A stretch of 64,000 bases of DNA from Terriglobus aquaticus (GTDB lineage Bacteria; Acidobacteriota; Terriglobia; Terriglobales; Acidobacteriaceae): contig NZ_JAGSYB010000001.1 in the NCBI RefSeq assembly GCF_025685415.1, positions 2,108,001 to 2,172,000 on the forward strand, written 5' to 3'. The notes below the pieces were generated by a model. It saw only the letters and a list, made by a program, of their open reading frames with translations. It did not search any database and was not told the origin of the DNA. Shown one piece after another: positions 9,756-18,468 of the stretch (its first letter is position 1; each line of letters begins with the position of its first letter). Both the position numbers and the translations under genes were made by a program.

Positions 9756-10487
9756 GTGCGAGGATTTTTGCTGTTGGCCTTCCCAGTGCGTCCGTTTCGA
9801 TCGTTTCCCGTGCTGCTTAGCGCGGTGCTGTTTACAGGTGGTGTGGTTTCAAGCGCGGCGGCACAGGCCGACCCGGGTGCGGCGCCGCAGACGCGGTTCG
9901 ACCGTGTGCTGAGCCATTTCGATTTTGCGGCTTCGGCTGTAGGCGAGTTCGACACGACCGTCAACGGGCCCGTTCAGAACAAACTGGCCGTCACACCGAA
10001 TAGCCTGACGGAACATCCGTCCAGCACGGTGGGTGCGATGGGAACCATCCGGTTTCAGAAGTCGCCGTGGGTCGGTGGCGAGTTCAACTACCGTTGGGCA
10101 AAGTACAACTACACGTTCACGTTCGCGAACGATCCGCAAAATCTGCTGAAGTTCTATACCCAGAACACGGCGAACGAGTACACGGTGGGGTACATCGCCC
10201 ACCCTGCCCACCAACTGTTCGGGTTCAAGCCGTTTGTGGGCGCAGGTGCGGGAACGGTGGAGTTCAAGCCGTCGCGTTCCAGCGGCAGCGGCCTGCCGGT
10301 GCAGGCGCGCGCGGCGTACTACTACACCGTGGGGGGCGACACGCCTTTTTCGGGCGACCGGTTCGGCTTGCGGCTGGGCTTCCGGCAGGTGTTCTACCTG
10401 GCTCCCGACTTCGGCCAGAATTACCTGTACATCAAGAAGCTTGCGATCTCTTCGCAGCCAACCGTTGGCTTCTACGTGCACTTCTAA
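9756..10487 (+). CDS. Outer-membrane beta-barrel protein
   Basis: 243 residues with a signal peptide (about 1-36, '...VVSSAAAQA') followed by alternating amphipathic strands rich in Tyr, Phe and Gly ('WVGGEFNYRWAKYNYTF', 'FGLRLGFRQVFYLAP') and a C-terminal aromatic ('TVGFYVHF'). This is the pattern of small 8-10-strand OmpA/OmpW-like barrels. The GTG start at 9756 has TAGACT at 9745-9750, 5 nt upstream, again almost leaderless. The 122 nt before it hold no other gene. A related-looking barrel lies at 37709-38536. Function is not predictable. Confidence 0.75.
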   Translation: MRGFLLLAFPVRPFRSFPVLLSAVLFTGGVVSSAAAQADPGAAPQTRFDRVLSHFDFAASAVGEFDTTVNGPVQNKLAVTPNSLTEHPSSTVGAMGTIRFQKSPWVGGEFNYRWAKYNYTFTFANDPQNLLKFYTQNTANEYTVGYIAHPAHQLFGFKPFVGAGAGTVEFKPSRSSGSGLPVQARAAYYYTVGGDTPFSGDRFGLRLGFRQVFYLAPDFGQNYLYIKKLAISSQPTVGFYVHF

Positions 10488-10525
10488 CCTGACGCGGCCC
10501 TTCTCTGGCTGCTGAGCCATAATCC

Positions 10526-11377
10526 TTGATAAACCGCTCGACCGACGACCTGGACGACTTGACGCTGCCGCAGCGGCCCCGCCGGCCGGATCCGCGCGCC
10601 GACATGCGAAGTGATGCGCGAGCGAGCGCGCGAGAGGACCTGCGGGACGATATGGCAGCGGACGAACGCGAGTTCACCCTGAGCACGGGAACGGTGCTGG
10701 GCCTGTTTTTCGGCCTGGCGCTGATCTGCGCTGTATTTTTTGGGTTCGGCTACAGCATGGGTAAGAAATCCGCGACGGCGGCTGCGGTTGCCGTGGCAGA
10801 TGCCAACACCGGTGCGGATACGGCGGATGCGGCCGCGGCGGGCAGCACGCCATCGGCAAATAAGCCCTCTGCCGGATCGCCTGCCATCCAGGAAATCCCG
10901 GGGTACCAGGGGCAGAAGGGCGCGGACACGTCCGCACGCACTCCAGCCGCTCCGGCGAAGGTGGCTCCTGCGACGACGGCCACCTCTGTAACGGTTCCGA
11001 TGGACGACTCGGCTGCGCCAGCCAAGGCAAAGAAGCCGGCCGCGAGCGATCCGGACGGGCAGGTGGTGGGCGACGGGCCGAAAGCTACGCTGACTCGGCC
11101 GGTGCTGACGCCAGCGACTCCCGCGGCACAGACGACGGCTGTTCCCGCCGTGGCTGCAGGCGGGACGGTGTACGTGCAGATTTCGGCTGTGAGTCACAAG
11201 GAAGACGCCGATACGCTGATGGCGGCGCTGCGGCGGCGTGGGTACAGCGTGTTTACGCGCCCCAGCGACACGGACAAGCTGATCCACGTGCAGGTGGGGC
11301 CGTTTGCGAATAAGAAGGATGCCGAGGTGATGCGGCAGAAGCTGCTGGGTGATGGGTACAACGCGATTCTGAAGTAG
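10526..11377 (+). CDS. SPOR-domain membrane protein
   Basis: 283 residues: a charged cytoplasmic tail (about 1-53), one membrane helix ('GTVLGLFFGLALICAVFFGF', about 55-75), an Ala/Pro/Thr-rich periplasmic linker and a C-terminal SPOR domain (about 208-283, 'VYVQISAVSHKEDADTLM', 'HVQVGPFANKKDAEVMRQKL'). SPOR domains bind denuded septal peptidoglycan, so a divisome-associated role is likely, as for FtsN or DedD. The start is uncertain: TTG 10526 is the first codon that keeps the whole charged tail, and CATAAT lies just before it at 10518-10523. An alternative ATG is at 10604. Confidence 0.82.
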   Translation: MINRSTDDLDDLTLPQRPRRPDPRADMRSDARASAREDLRDDMAADEREFTLSTGTVLGLFFGLALICAVFFGFGYSMGKKSATAAAVAVADANTGADTADAAAAGSTPSANKPSAGSPAIQEIPGYQGQKGADTSARTPAAPAKVAPATTATSVTVPMDDSAAPAKAKKPAASDPDGQVVGDGPKATLTRPVLTPATPAAQTTAVPAVAAGGTVYVQISAVSHKEDADTLMAALRRRGYSVFTRPSDTDKLIHVQVGPFANKKDAEVMRQKLLGDGYNAILK

Positions 11378-11399
11378 GATCGGTTTTTCGAGATGAGAC

Positions 11400-11424
11400 A
11401 AGGCCCGCTTCTGGCGGGCCTTAT
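11400..11424. terminator. Bidirectional terminator between SPOR gene and plsC
   Basis: GGCCCGC (11402-11408) pairs with GCGGGCC (11414-11420), extended by AA/TT pairs, with U-rich flanks on both strands. It separates convergent genes and can serve both. Confidence 0.8.
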
Positions 11425-11428
11425 TGCG

Positions 11429-12175
11429 TTATGCGGTTGCGTTGGCTGCTTCGGCGGGCAAGGGGTGCATGTGCTCGGGCAGGGCGCTCAGGATGCTTTC
11501 GCGCACGGCTCGCAGGAGATTGTTGCGGTCGGGGTGGTCGGCGGGCGAGACGGGCGGCAGGAAGCGGATGTGCGCGGTGCCGGGTGTTATGGCGGCGCTT
11601 CCCTTCTGCATCATCTGCTCGGTGCCCCACAGGGCGATGGGGACGATGGGTGCGCCGGTGGACTGGGCGAGATGGAACGGGCCTCGCTTGAAGGGCAGAA
11701 GGCGGCCGGTGCGGGAGCGTGTGCCCTCGATGAAGACGAGGAGCGAGAGGCCGGACTGGATCGCTTCCGCAGCGGCCTTGGCGGCCTGCACGGCGGAGCG
11801 GCGGTCGCCGTCGCGTTCGACCGGGACGAACTTGCCCATCTTCATGGCCGGGCCGAGGACGGGGATCTTCATGAGCGATTTTTTGAGCATGATGGATGGC
11901 GTGCCGGGCAGCATCGGAACGAGCGCCGGCGGGTCTAGGTTCGAGACGTGGTTCGCCATGAAGATGCAGGGGCGGTCGGTGGGAATGTTCTCACGGCCCC
12001 GCACGTCGAATCTGATACCGGCGGCGACCAGGCCGAGGTGCGCGATGCGCTGGCCGGCGCGGTACATCCAGCCAACGTCGCGCGTGGCGAGCGTGAGCGG
12101 CATGCCGATGAGGCCGGCGGGAACGCCGAGCGCGGTGAAGACGGTGACGGCTTTGGCGGTAGAGAAAAGGGACAT
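11429..12175 (-). CDS. plsC: 1-acyl-sn-glycerol-3-phosphate acyltransferase
   Basis: 248 residues of the LPLAT/PlsC family, which acylates lysophosphatidate to phosphatidate at the inner membrane. Visible motifs are the catalytic NHxxxxD box ('MANHVSNLDPPAL', about 77-89) and the substrate-binding 'FIEGTRSRTGRLLPFKRG' block (about 145-162), with 'GAPIVPIAL' after it. A hydrophobic N-terminus (about 1-35) anchors it in the membrane. It is convergent with the SPOR gene and shares the bidirectional terminator. No clear Shine-Dalgarno is seen before ATG 12175. It could act on another lysolipid; the family call is firm. Confidence 0.88.
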   Translation of the reverse strand: MSLFSTAKAVTVFTALGVPAGLIGMPLTLATRDVGWMYRAGQRIAHLGLVAAGIRFDVRGRENIPTDRPCIFMANHVSNLDPPALVPMLPGTPSIMLKKSLMKIPVLGPAMKMGKFVPVERDGDRRSAVQAAKAAAEAIQSGLSLLVFIEGTRSRTGRLLPFKRGPFHLAQSTGAPIVPIALWGTEQMMQKGSAAITPGTAHIRFLPPVSPADHPDRNNLLRAVRESILSALPEHMHPLPAEAANATA

Positions 12176-12223
12176 TGCTTTGCGATTGGATTCCGTGCGG
12201 AGATGTGTCGCTGCGAAGGAACT

Positions 12224-12253
12224 AGATCCTTCGCTGCGCTCAGGATGACACTG
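12224..12253. repeat. 30-nt dispersed intergenic repeat, copy 2
   Basis: Identical over 30 nt to 5448-5477, in the same orientation. It lies between the plsC start and the mpl stop, 7 nt from the mpl stop codon, so it would be in the 3' UTR of the mpl transcript. Confidence 0.8.
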
Positions 12254-12260
12254 GTGAGGC

Positions 12261-13712
12261 TTAGGTGGTGCTCTCTGCGGAACGTGTTGCGGCGATCGCG
12301 GCTGGCAGTTTGGTGTAGATGCCGCCGAAGCCGCCGTTCGAGAGGATGGCGACGACGTCGCCCTGCTGGAGCGTGGGGGCGAGGGTGGTGCTGATAGTGT
12401 CGGCGTCGGGCAGGAGCTGGGCCGGGGTGCCGCGCTGGTTCAGGGCGGCGACGACGCGCTGGGGTTCGAGGCGCTCCTCGGCCGGGATGCTCTCCTGCTT
12501 GAAGACGGCGGCGAGCACGACTTCGTTGGCGGCGGTTAGGGACTCGATCAGGTCCTGCTCGAAGACGTTGCGGCGCAGGGTTGCGGAACGCGGCTCGACC
12601 ACGGCGATGAGGCGGCGGCCGGGGTAGGCGGAGCGCAGGGCGCGCAGGGTTTCGCGGATGGCGGTGGGGTGGTGCGCGAAGTCGTCAATGACGGTGATCC
12701 CGTGCGCCTCGGAGCGGACCTCCAGGCGGCGCTTGACGCTGCGGAATGTGCGAAGGGCTTCAGTGATGGATTCGGCGTCGACGCCCTGCCCTGCCGCGAG
12801 AGCGGCCGCGGCGGTGGCGTTGAGCGCGTTGTGTTCGCCGGCCATGGGGAGTTCGAGGTCGGCGAAGTGCTGGCCCTGGCGGAGGAGCGTCCAGCGGCTG
12901 CGGGCGCCGGGCTGGAAGTTCGTAATCTGCCAGTGCGAGCTGGCCTCAAAGCCGTAGCGCTCGACCGGGCAGAAGGCACGGGCGACGCACTCGGTGACGT
13001 TGTCGCTGCGATCGAAGGCGACGATGCGGCCGCGCCGCGGGAGTAAGTTCACGAGGCGCTTGAAGGCGGTCTTGACCTGGGCGAGGTCGGCATAGATGTC
13101 GGCGTGGTCGAACTCGACGTGGGTGAGGATGAGCGCGTCCGGAAAGTAGTGGAGGAACTTGGGGCCCTTGTCGAAGAAGGCGGTGTCGTACTCGTCGCCT
13201 TCGAGGATGAAGGGGCGAGTGTCCGGGTTCACGCGGTAGCTGGTGCCGAAGTTCTCTGCGACGCCGCCGACGAGGAAGCTGGGGGCGAAGCGTGGGTCGC
13301 GGCGGGAGGCGACCTCGTAGATCCACGTGAGCATGCTGGTGGTGGTGGTCTTGCCGTGCGTTCCGCTGACGACGAGCGACTCGCGCTGCTGCAGGAACTC
13401 GTCGTGGATCATGGCGGCCATGCTGCAGAACGGGATGCGCTGGTCGAGGACGTACTCGAGCTCGGGGTTGCCGCGGGAGATGGCGTTGCCGACGACGACG
13501 AGGTCGGGCCGGGGCTCGAGGTTCGCCTCGTCAAAGGGCTGCAGCAGAGGGATGTTCATGGCGGCGAGCTGGTCGCTCATGGGCGGGTAGGCGCCGGCGT
13601 CGGACCCGGTGATGCGGTGGCCCTGCGCTTGGAGCATGCCGGCGAGTGAGGCCATAGCGGTGCCGCAGATGCCGATGAGGTGGATGTGACGAGGAGCTTG
13701 GGAGGACGGCAT
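12261..13712 (-). CDS. mpl: UDP-MurNAc:L-alanyl-gamma-D-glutamyl-meso-DAP ligase
   Basis: 483 residues of the Mur ligase family. The N-terminal Rossmann segment 'HIHLIGICGTAMASLAGML' (about 9-27), the ATP P-loop 'GTHGKTTTTSML' (about 117-128), 'EYDTAFFDKGPKF' and the 'DDFAHHPTAIRETL' block fit Mpl rather than MurC. Mpl reattaches recycled L-Ala-gamma-D-Glu-meso-DAP tripeptide to UDP-MurNAc. The ORF continues far upstream, but the extra part is a shadow of ldcA; ATG 13712 begins the domain. TACACT lies exactly 6 nt before this ATG, suggesting a leaderless transcript of its own in addition to read-through from ldcA, 73 nt upstream. The ldcA neighbour supports the recycling role. Confidence 0.9.
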   Translation of the reverse strand: MPSSQAPRHIHLIGICGTAMASLAGMLQAQGHRITGSDAGAYPPMSDQLAAMNIPLLQPFDEANLEPRPDLVVVGNAISRGNPELEYVLDQRIPFCSMAAMIHDEFLQQRESLVVSGTHGKTTTTSMLTWIYEVASRRDPRFAPSFLVGGVAENFGTSYRVNPDTRPFILEGDEYDTAFFDKGPKFLHYFPDALILTHVEFDHADIYADLAQVKTAFKRLVNLLPRRGRIVAFDRSDNVTECVARAFCPVERYGFEASSHWQITNFQPGARSRWTLLRQGQHFADLELPMAGEHNALNATAAAALAAGQGVDAESITEALRTFRSVKRRLEVRSEAHGITVIDDFAHHPTAIRETLRALRSAYPGRRLIAVVEPRSATLRRNVFEQDLIESLTAANEVVLAAVFKQESIPAEERLEPQRVVAALNQRGTPAQLLPDADTISTTLAPTLQQGDVVAILSNGGFGGIYTKLPAAIAATRSAESTT

Positions 13713-13749
13713 CGGTTCAGTGTAGCGAGTTGCCGCCGGGAGTCGGCAA
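13713..13749 (-). promoter_or_regulatory. Candidate leaderless promoter of mpl
   Basis: Reading the minus strand: TTGCCG (13749-13744), a 19-nt spacer, TACACT (13724-13719), then 6 nt to the mpl ATG at 13712. The predicted +1 falls on the A of ATG. The spacer is 2 nt longer than ideal. Confidence 0.5.
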
Positions 13750-13785
13750 GCTGCGAAGCAGTGGGAGCGGGAGAACGCAGGTTGG

Positions 13786-14757
13786 CTAGGAGACGGCGGA
13801 TTCGAGGATGCGCAGCTCCGGTTCGCCGTCGAGGTCGAGTTCGGTTTCGACGTTGAGCGGGAGCGTGATGTTGGGTGTGTTGACGTGGCCACAGCCCAGA
13901 CCGATGGCGATCGGACCGGCGAAGTCGCGTAGGTTGTGCAACAAGGCGGCGAGCAGGAGGGCGCTTTCGCGGGCGCGCTCTTCGGCGGAAATGGTGGTGA
14001 GGCACTGCTCCATGTCGCCCAGGACGATGGCCTGAACGCGGTCGAGAATGCCGGCGTAGCGGAGGTGGAGGAGCATGCGGTCCCACTGGTAGGGGTGGGT
14101 GCCGACCTCTTCGAGGAAGAGGATGCTGTCGCCCGCAGGCGGGGTGAGCGCCCATGGCGTGCCCAGCGAGTCGTTGAGCAGGGCAAGGCAGCCGCCGAAG
14201 AGGGTGCCTCGCGCGGTCTGGGTATGCTTGCCCGGGCGAAGGAGGCGCAGGCCGTCCGGGGGGCCAAGCGACCACGGCTCGGTTTGCGTAAGCGCGTTGC
14301 GGAAGCTGCGGACGTCAACGCCTTTATCGACGCTATCGCCGCGGGCGAAGTCGGGCGAGATCATTGGGCCGTAGAACGTGCCCAGACCGCAGGTTTGGGC
14401 GAACCACAGGTGCAGCGTGGTGGGATCACTGAAGCCGAGAAAGGGCTTGGGATTCTGCCGGATGAGGTCGGCATTGAGGTGCGGCAGAAGTTCGGCTGTG
14501 CCCCAGCCTCCGCGTGTGCAGAACACCGCGCCGATGGTCGGGTCGGCGAAAGCGTTGTGCAGGTCGGCCACACGCGCGGCGATGTTGCCCGCGAAGTAGA
14601 TAGGACCCTGGGCGAGAGCCGACGGAAAGAGCACCGGCTGGTAGCCGAGGGTGGCGAGGCACTGGAGGCCGCGTTCGACCATCTGTGGCTTGGGCGCGCC
14701 CGCGGGCGAGATGATGGCGATGCGGGCGCCGGGCTGGAGTGCGGGCGGCTTGATCAT
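13786..14757 (-). CDS. ldcA: LD-carboxypeptidase (peptidase S66)
   Basis: 323 residues. LdcA is a cytoplasmic serine peptidase that removes the terminal D-Ala from L,D-linked tetrapeptides during peptidoglycan recycling. The N-terminal 'ARIAIISPAGAP', 'CTRGGWGTAELLPHL' and nucleophile-elbow 'FLGFSDPTTLH' (catalytic Ser) are present, followed by the Glu-containing 'ILFLEEVGTHPYQWDRML' and the His-containing 'GCGHVNTPNITLPL'; all three triad positions are intact. The start ATG overlaps the dapF stop in ATGA (14754-14757), so the two are coupled. mpl follows 73 nt downstream, giving a DAP epimerase / recycling peptidase / tripeptide ligase series. Confidence 0.9.
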   Translation of the reverse strand: MIKPPALQPGARIAIISPAGAPKPQMVERGLQCLATLGYQPVLFPSALAQGPIYFAGNIAARVADLHNAFADPTIGAVFCTRGGWGTAELLPHLNADLIRQNPKPFLGFSDPTTLHLWFAQTCGLGTFYGPMISPDFARGDSVDKGVDVRSFRNALTQTEPWSLGPPDGLRLLRPGKHTQTARGTLFGGCLALLNDSLGTPWALTPPAGDSILFLEEVGTHPYQWDRMLLHLRYAGILDRVQAIVLGDMEQCLTTISAEERARESALLLAALLHNLRDFAGPIAIGLGCGHVNTPNITLPLNVETELDLDGEPELRILESAVS

Positions 14758-15575
14758 GCAGAGACCCCACGCAAAGCGGACACAGCGTTGCCGGTGCAGA
14801 CGATGCGGGCAGGGCCGGTCAGGCGCATCGGCTGGTCGCTTGCGGGCCAGTGTATCCGTTGCGGGCCGCCGATGCTGCTGGCGGTCAGCAGACGCGCGCA
14901 GTTGCGCAGGGTGATGGCTGCGGTTGCGGCGGCACAGGTGCCGGTGCCGGAGGAGTGAGTGGGGCCGACGCCGCGCTCGTAGATGCGGAACTGGATCTCC
15001 GTGGGGCTGATGATACGAACGAACTCGACGTTGGTCTGGCCGGGGAAATCGCGGTGGGTGCAGAGATAGGCACCGAGTGCCTCCCAGGTGTGACCGTAGG
15101 TGCGGAAATCCTGGTCGACGGTGAAGAGGACGAAGTGCGGGTTGCCGACGTTGACCACGGCTCCCTGCACTGGACCAATGCCGTGGAGATCGACGGTGCG
15201 CTCCTGGATGGTGGGCACGCCCATGTCGGTCTCAATCAGGAAGTCGGCGTCGTCGCACTCGACCACGTTGCAGGTGCGCACGCCGCCATGAGTTTCGATG
15301 GTGGTGGACTTGAGCCCTTCGGAGTAGGCGATCCAGGCAGCGACGCACCGGGTGCCGTTGCCGCTGAGCTCTGCTTCTGAGCCGTCGGCATTGAACAGGC
15401 GGAGGAAGAAGGAGCCGTCCGCGCGGCGATCGACGAACTCGATGCCGTCGGCACCGATGCCGTAATGGCGCGAGCAGAGCTCGCGGGCGAGGGCGGCATG
15501 CTGACCGTTCGCCACGGATTCTTCGAGGATGAGGAAGTCGTTACCGCAAGCGTGCGCTTTGACGAAGGGGATCAT
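14754..15575 (-). CDS. dapF: Diaminopimelate epimerase family protein, Ser/Ser active-site variant
   Basis: 273 residues with the DapF double hot-dog fold: 'FVKAHACGNDFLIL', 'FNADGSEAELSGNGTRC' (about 61-77), 'NVGNPHFVLF' and 'YERGVGPTHSSGTGTC' (about 199-214). DapF interconverts L,L- and meso-DAP with two catalytic cysteines, one in CGNG and one in CGTG. Both are serine here: Ser71 (codon AGC, 15363-15365) and Ser209 (codon TCC, 14949-14951). The rest of the site is conserved. Whether it is a true epimerase, a weak one or acts on another substrate cannot be told from sequence. It is coupled upstream and downstream by 4-nt ATGA overlaps with the GT39-like gene and ldcA. Confidence 0.82.
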   Translation of the reverse strand: MIPFVKAHACGNDFLILEESVANGQHAALARELCSRHYGIGADGIEFVDRRADGSFFLRLFNADGSEAELSGNGTRCVAAWIAYSEGLKSTTIETHGGVRTCNVVECDDADFLIETDMGVPTIQERTVDLHGIGPVQGAVVNVGNPHFVLFTVDQDFRTYGHTWEALGAYLCTHRDFPGQTNVEFVRIISPTEIQFRIYERGVGPTHSSGTGTCAAATAAITLRNCARLLTASSIGGPQRIHWPASDQPMRLTGPARIVCTGNAVSALRGVSA

Positions 15576-17359
15576 GGTGTGTAGATGTCAGACCGATAGA
15601 TGCGCGCGCAAGGCTGACCGGTGTGACAGAGGATCTCGATTTCTGACAAACCTTGCGGATGGGCGGCAACAGCAGCCGCGACAGGGTCGTTGTCCAGAGC
15701 GATCACGATGTTGGCGTGCTGGGCGGGAGCGCTCTTTGCGGCGTTGAAGCGTTGCGAATCGAGCGGTGAGACGAGGCGGCGCAGAGGGATGCCGGCGTCC
15801 TGCACAGCTCCGATGTGATCGGTGGTGTCGAACATGATGGTCGCGTCGGACGGTGCGCGGTTCAGCTCTGCCGCGAGAGATTTCTCAAACGGGATGCGGG
15901 TGCGCGAGTTGACGACGGCCTCATCGAAGACGAGCGGCGGCCGACCGACCCAGGTCCACGGGGTCTTGTGGAAGACCGCCTGGATGAAGGTGCCGACCGT
16001 GCCGAACATGATGAACGTATTGACAGTGATGAGGATGAGCGACGCGGGATAGAGCGCATCTGCTAGGCGTTTGTTGCGCGCGTTAGAGGGTGTGGGTTGC
16101 GCGTCGCGGCGCAGCCACTGGCTCAACTGCCAGATGGCAAAGGTGCCGAAGATTGCGAAGGCGGGGAGCAGCTCCATGCCGTAGCGCGAGTTGTACCAGG
16201 CGTGCGGGTACACCTGTGGGATGAAGATGGGCACTGAGCTCCACGCGATGGAGTACATGTAGAACGGCAGCGGCACCCAGAGCAGCAGCGCGATGCGGTT
16301 CGCCTTTTGCTTTGCAAGCAGCCAGGCACCGGCGATGGATCCGAAGAAGAGCGCGAAGCCGGACTCCCAGAACGCGGCGTCAAGCTGGGCGGCGCGGGTG
16401 AAGTATAGGAACGCGTAGAGCGGGTTGTGCCAGCCGTGGTAGCGGCCCGCGCTGGGTGGGCTGGTCTTCTTTTCAATTGCGGCGGCGGAGTAGGGTCCGC
16501 GCAGGAAGTCGAGCCAGTCGCCTTCGTACTTTGCGTTGTAAAGGAACCAGAGGATCGGCCCGGCGACGGTGATGACGGTGCTGATGGCGAAGGCGGTGGT
16601 GGTCTGCCGGCGCGTTTCGGGCGCGCTGCGGAACCAGGCGACGGCGAGGACGAGCCAAGCCGCGGCGCCGACGATCCAGCCGTCGTAACGCGTGAGCACC
16701 ATGGCCAGCGTGAGTACGCTGCTGACGATCATGCGCGTGCGCGCGGTGTGCAGCTTGGCACTGCGAAGGGCGTCCGCGGCCTCAAGGGTGATGACCGTGG
16801 ACCAGACGAAGAGCGCGAGGAACAGCGGCTCTGTCATGGCGGTGGTGGACAGGTACAGCAGGTTGGGGTTGAGCGCGACGAATGCGGTCGCCGCAAAGGC
16901 CCAGTTGGGCGGCATGAGTCGGCGCGCAAGGCGATACAGACCCAGGTTGCCGAGGATGTAGGCTGCGGCGCTGGGGAACGTTCCGGCGATGCCGGATTGC
17001 CACCAGTCCATGCGCTGCACGAACGGCAGCAGAAGCAGATGAGGCAGCGGGAGCCAGACGCCGCCGAGTTGTGCCAGGCCGGGGTAGCGCGCGTCCAGGA
17101 TGCGGCGGGCGATGCCGAGGTGCGCGACGGCGTCGCCGTAAAGGAGCAGCCAGCCGTTCTTTGCGCAGATGAGAAAGGCCAGCAGGGTGAGAATGAGCGA
17201 TGCCATGGCGATGGGCATCAGTTCGGTGCGGTGAACGGGGTAGATGCCGTTCGGGTCACGATTGAGAAGCTCTGGCGCGAGGCGGCGGGGCGCTCGCGAC
17301 GGTCTGCGCAGGCTTGCGTCCTTGCGGCCCGGCGCGGTGTAGGTGCGTGACTTGCTCAT
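15572..17359 (-). CDS. Polytopic glycosyltransferase (GT39/ArnT-like, GT-C fold)
   Basis: 595 residues with a basic cytoplasmic N-terminus (about 1-45), roughly 10-12 membrane helices and a C-terminal soluble domain of about 120 residues. The first periplasmic loop holds 'LLYGDAVAHLGIARRILDAR', matching the acidic-residue loop of GT-C enzymes, which use polyprenyl-phosphate sugars. It probably glycosylates an envelope lipid, glycan or protein from the periplasmic side. ATG 17359 has GAAGG about 5 nt upstream. It follows the acyltransferase by 8 nt, and its stop overlaps the dapF start. Donor and acceptor are unknown. Confidence 0.78.
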   Translation of the reverse strand: MSKSRTYTAPGRKDASLRRPSRAPRRLAPELLNRDPNGIYPVHRTELMPIAMASLILTLLAFLICAKNGWLLLYGDAVAHLGIARRILDARYPGLAQLGGVWLPLPHLLLLPFVQRMDWWQSGIAGTFPSAAAYILGNLGLYRLARRLMPPNWAFAATAFVALNPNLLYLSTTAMTEPLFLALFVWSTVITLEAADALRSAKLHTARTRMIVSSVLTLAMVLTRYDGWIVGAAAWLVLAVAWFRSAPETRRQTTTAFAISTVITVAGPILWFLYNAKYEGDWLDFLRGPYSAAAIEKKTSPPSAGRYHGWHNPLYAFLYFTRAAQLDAAFWESGFALFFGSIAGAWLLAKQKANRIALLLWVPLPFYMYSIAWSSVPIFIPQVYPHAWYNSRYGMELLPAFAIFGTFAIWQLSQWLRRDAQPTPSNARNKRLADALYPASLILITVNTFIMFGTVGTFIQAVFHKTPWTWVGRPPLVFDEAVVNSRTRIPFEKSLAAELNRAPSDATIMFDTTDHIGAVQDAGIPLRRLVSPLDSQRFNAAKSAPAQHANIVIALDNDPVAAAVAAHPQGLSEIEILCHTGQPCARIYRSDIYTP

Positions 17360-17367
17360 TGCAACCT

Positions 17368-18468
17368 TCAGACTAAATGGCGCTGGAGGCGTCGCGTGAG
17401 AGTGGCGCGCAGCGGAGCGTCCACAAAGCGGACGGCTAGCCAGGAAAGGACGAGGAGGGTGGGCAGGTACACGATGCCCATCGTTAGCGTGGGCGGGGCG
17501 GCCTTGCCCGGCGCGTGCCGATAGATTCCCGCGAAGACGAAGTACAGCGGGATGTGGAGGAGGTACACCGGGTAGGAGATCGCGCCGAGGAACTTGCAGA
17601 CGGATGTGGCGCGCGGGCCCGGCGTGGAGGATGCGGCGAGCAGAACAAGCAGCGGGAAGGCCAGAAGCGCGCAGACGATGTCAATGACGACCAGGTGCGC
17701 GGAGGACATGGGCAGGGCGAAGATGCCGCACAGGATGACGGTGCTGAGGAGGCCGGCTGCGGGTATCGAGCGCCGGCGCGAGTGCCACACGCGGTAGAGG
17801 AGCATGCCGGTGACGTAGCCGAAGGCAAGCCGAAAGACGGCGAAGGAAGCGATTGGCCGGATGGAACCGAAGTTGAGATGTCCAACGCGAACGGCGGTCC
17901 AGGCGACGCCAACGGCCGCGCATGAGGCGACGAGCGCGAGCTGCGTGCTGCTGCGGCGCCGCAGGAAGAGCGCGTGGCCCAGGTTGCCGATGCCCTCCAG
18001 GAGGATGGACCAGCTTGGAAAGTTGAGCGGGAAAAGCCACATGTCGCTGGGGAACGAGGGCAGGAACACGAGGCCCAGTGCAAGCCGCGCGAGCATGCGA
18101 TGCGAGGAGCCGGTTTGAAACCCGATGGGAAGAAAGGCAGCGCCGAAGCCAAAGAGCAGCGTGAGCGAATAGACCGGGTACAGGCGAATGAAGCGGACCA
18201 GAAGAAAGCTGCGCGTGGGCCAACCGCGACCGAGGCGATCGCCATAGGCATAGGCCAGGACGAAGCCGCTAAGCATGAAGAAGAAATCGACCGCAAGATA
18301 GCCGTGCGCCAGACGAATGGGCCCAAGCAGGCCCGGCACGTGGAAGAGAATGACGGCAAGTGCGGCGACGCCGCGCAAGCCGTCGAGCGTGGCAAAGGTG
18401 TGCGGCTTGCTGCGGCCCGGGGCGCGTTGCGCGGGCCCCGCGGAGCTGTCCTGGCCCGTACCGATCAC
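17368..18468 (-). CDS. Acyltransferase family 3 membrane protein
   Basis: 366 residues with about 10 membrane helices. It opens with the family motif 'TFATLDGLRGVAALAVILFH' (catalytic-type His at the end) and 'LAVDFFFMLSGFVLAYAYG'. Family members O-acetylate or succinylate exported glycans such as LPS O-antigen, Nod factors and exopolysaccharide. The ORF is open further upstream, but GTG 18468 is preferred: its GTGA overlaps the stop of the upstream gene by 4 nt and it leaves only a short charged tail. It lies between two GT-C-like genes, which fits glycan decoration. A second, incomplete member of the family is at 63636. Confidence 0.85.
   Translation of the reverse strand: MIGTGQDSSAGPAQRAPGRSKPHTFATLDGLRGVAALAVILFHVPGLLGPIRLAHGYLAVDFFFMLSGFVLAYAYGDRLGRGWPTRSFLLVRFIRLYPVYSLTLLFGFGAAFLPIGFQTGSSHRMLARLALGLVFLPSFPSDMWLFPLNFPSWSILLEGIGNLGHALFLRRRSSTQLALVASCAAVGVAWTAVRVGHLNFGSIRPIASFAVFRLAFGYVTGMLLYRVWHSRRRSIPAAGLLSTVILCGIFALPMSSAHLVVIDIVCALLAFPLLVLLAASSTPGPRATSVCKFLGAISYPVYLLHIPLYFVFAGIYRHAPGKAAPPTLTMGIVYLPTLLVLSWLAVRFVDAPLRATLTRRLQRHLV

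Noticed and set aside
13713-14318. Long N-terminal extension of the mpl reading frame
   Set aside because: It is the shadow of ldcA on the same strand in another frame; the Mur ligase domain begins at ATG 13712, and the extension is Arg/Ser/Pro-rich without family similarity.
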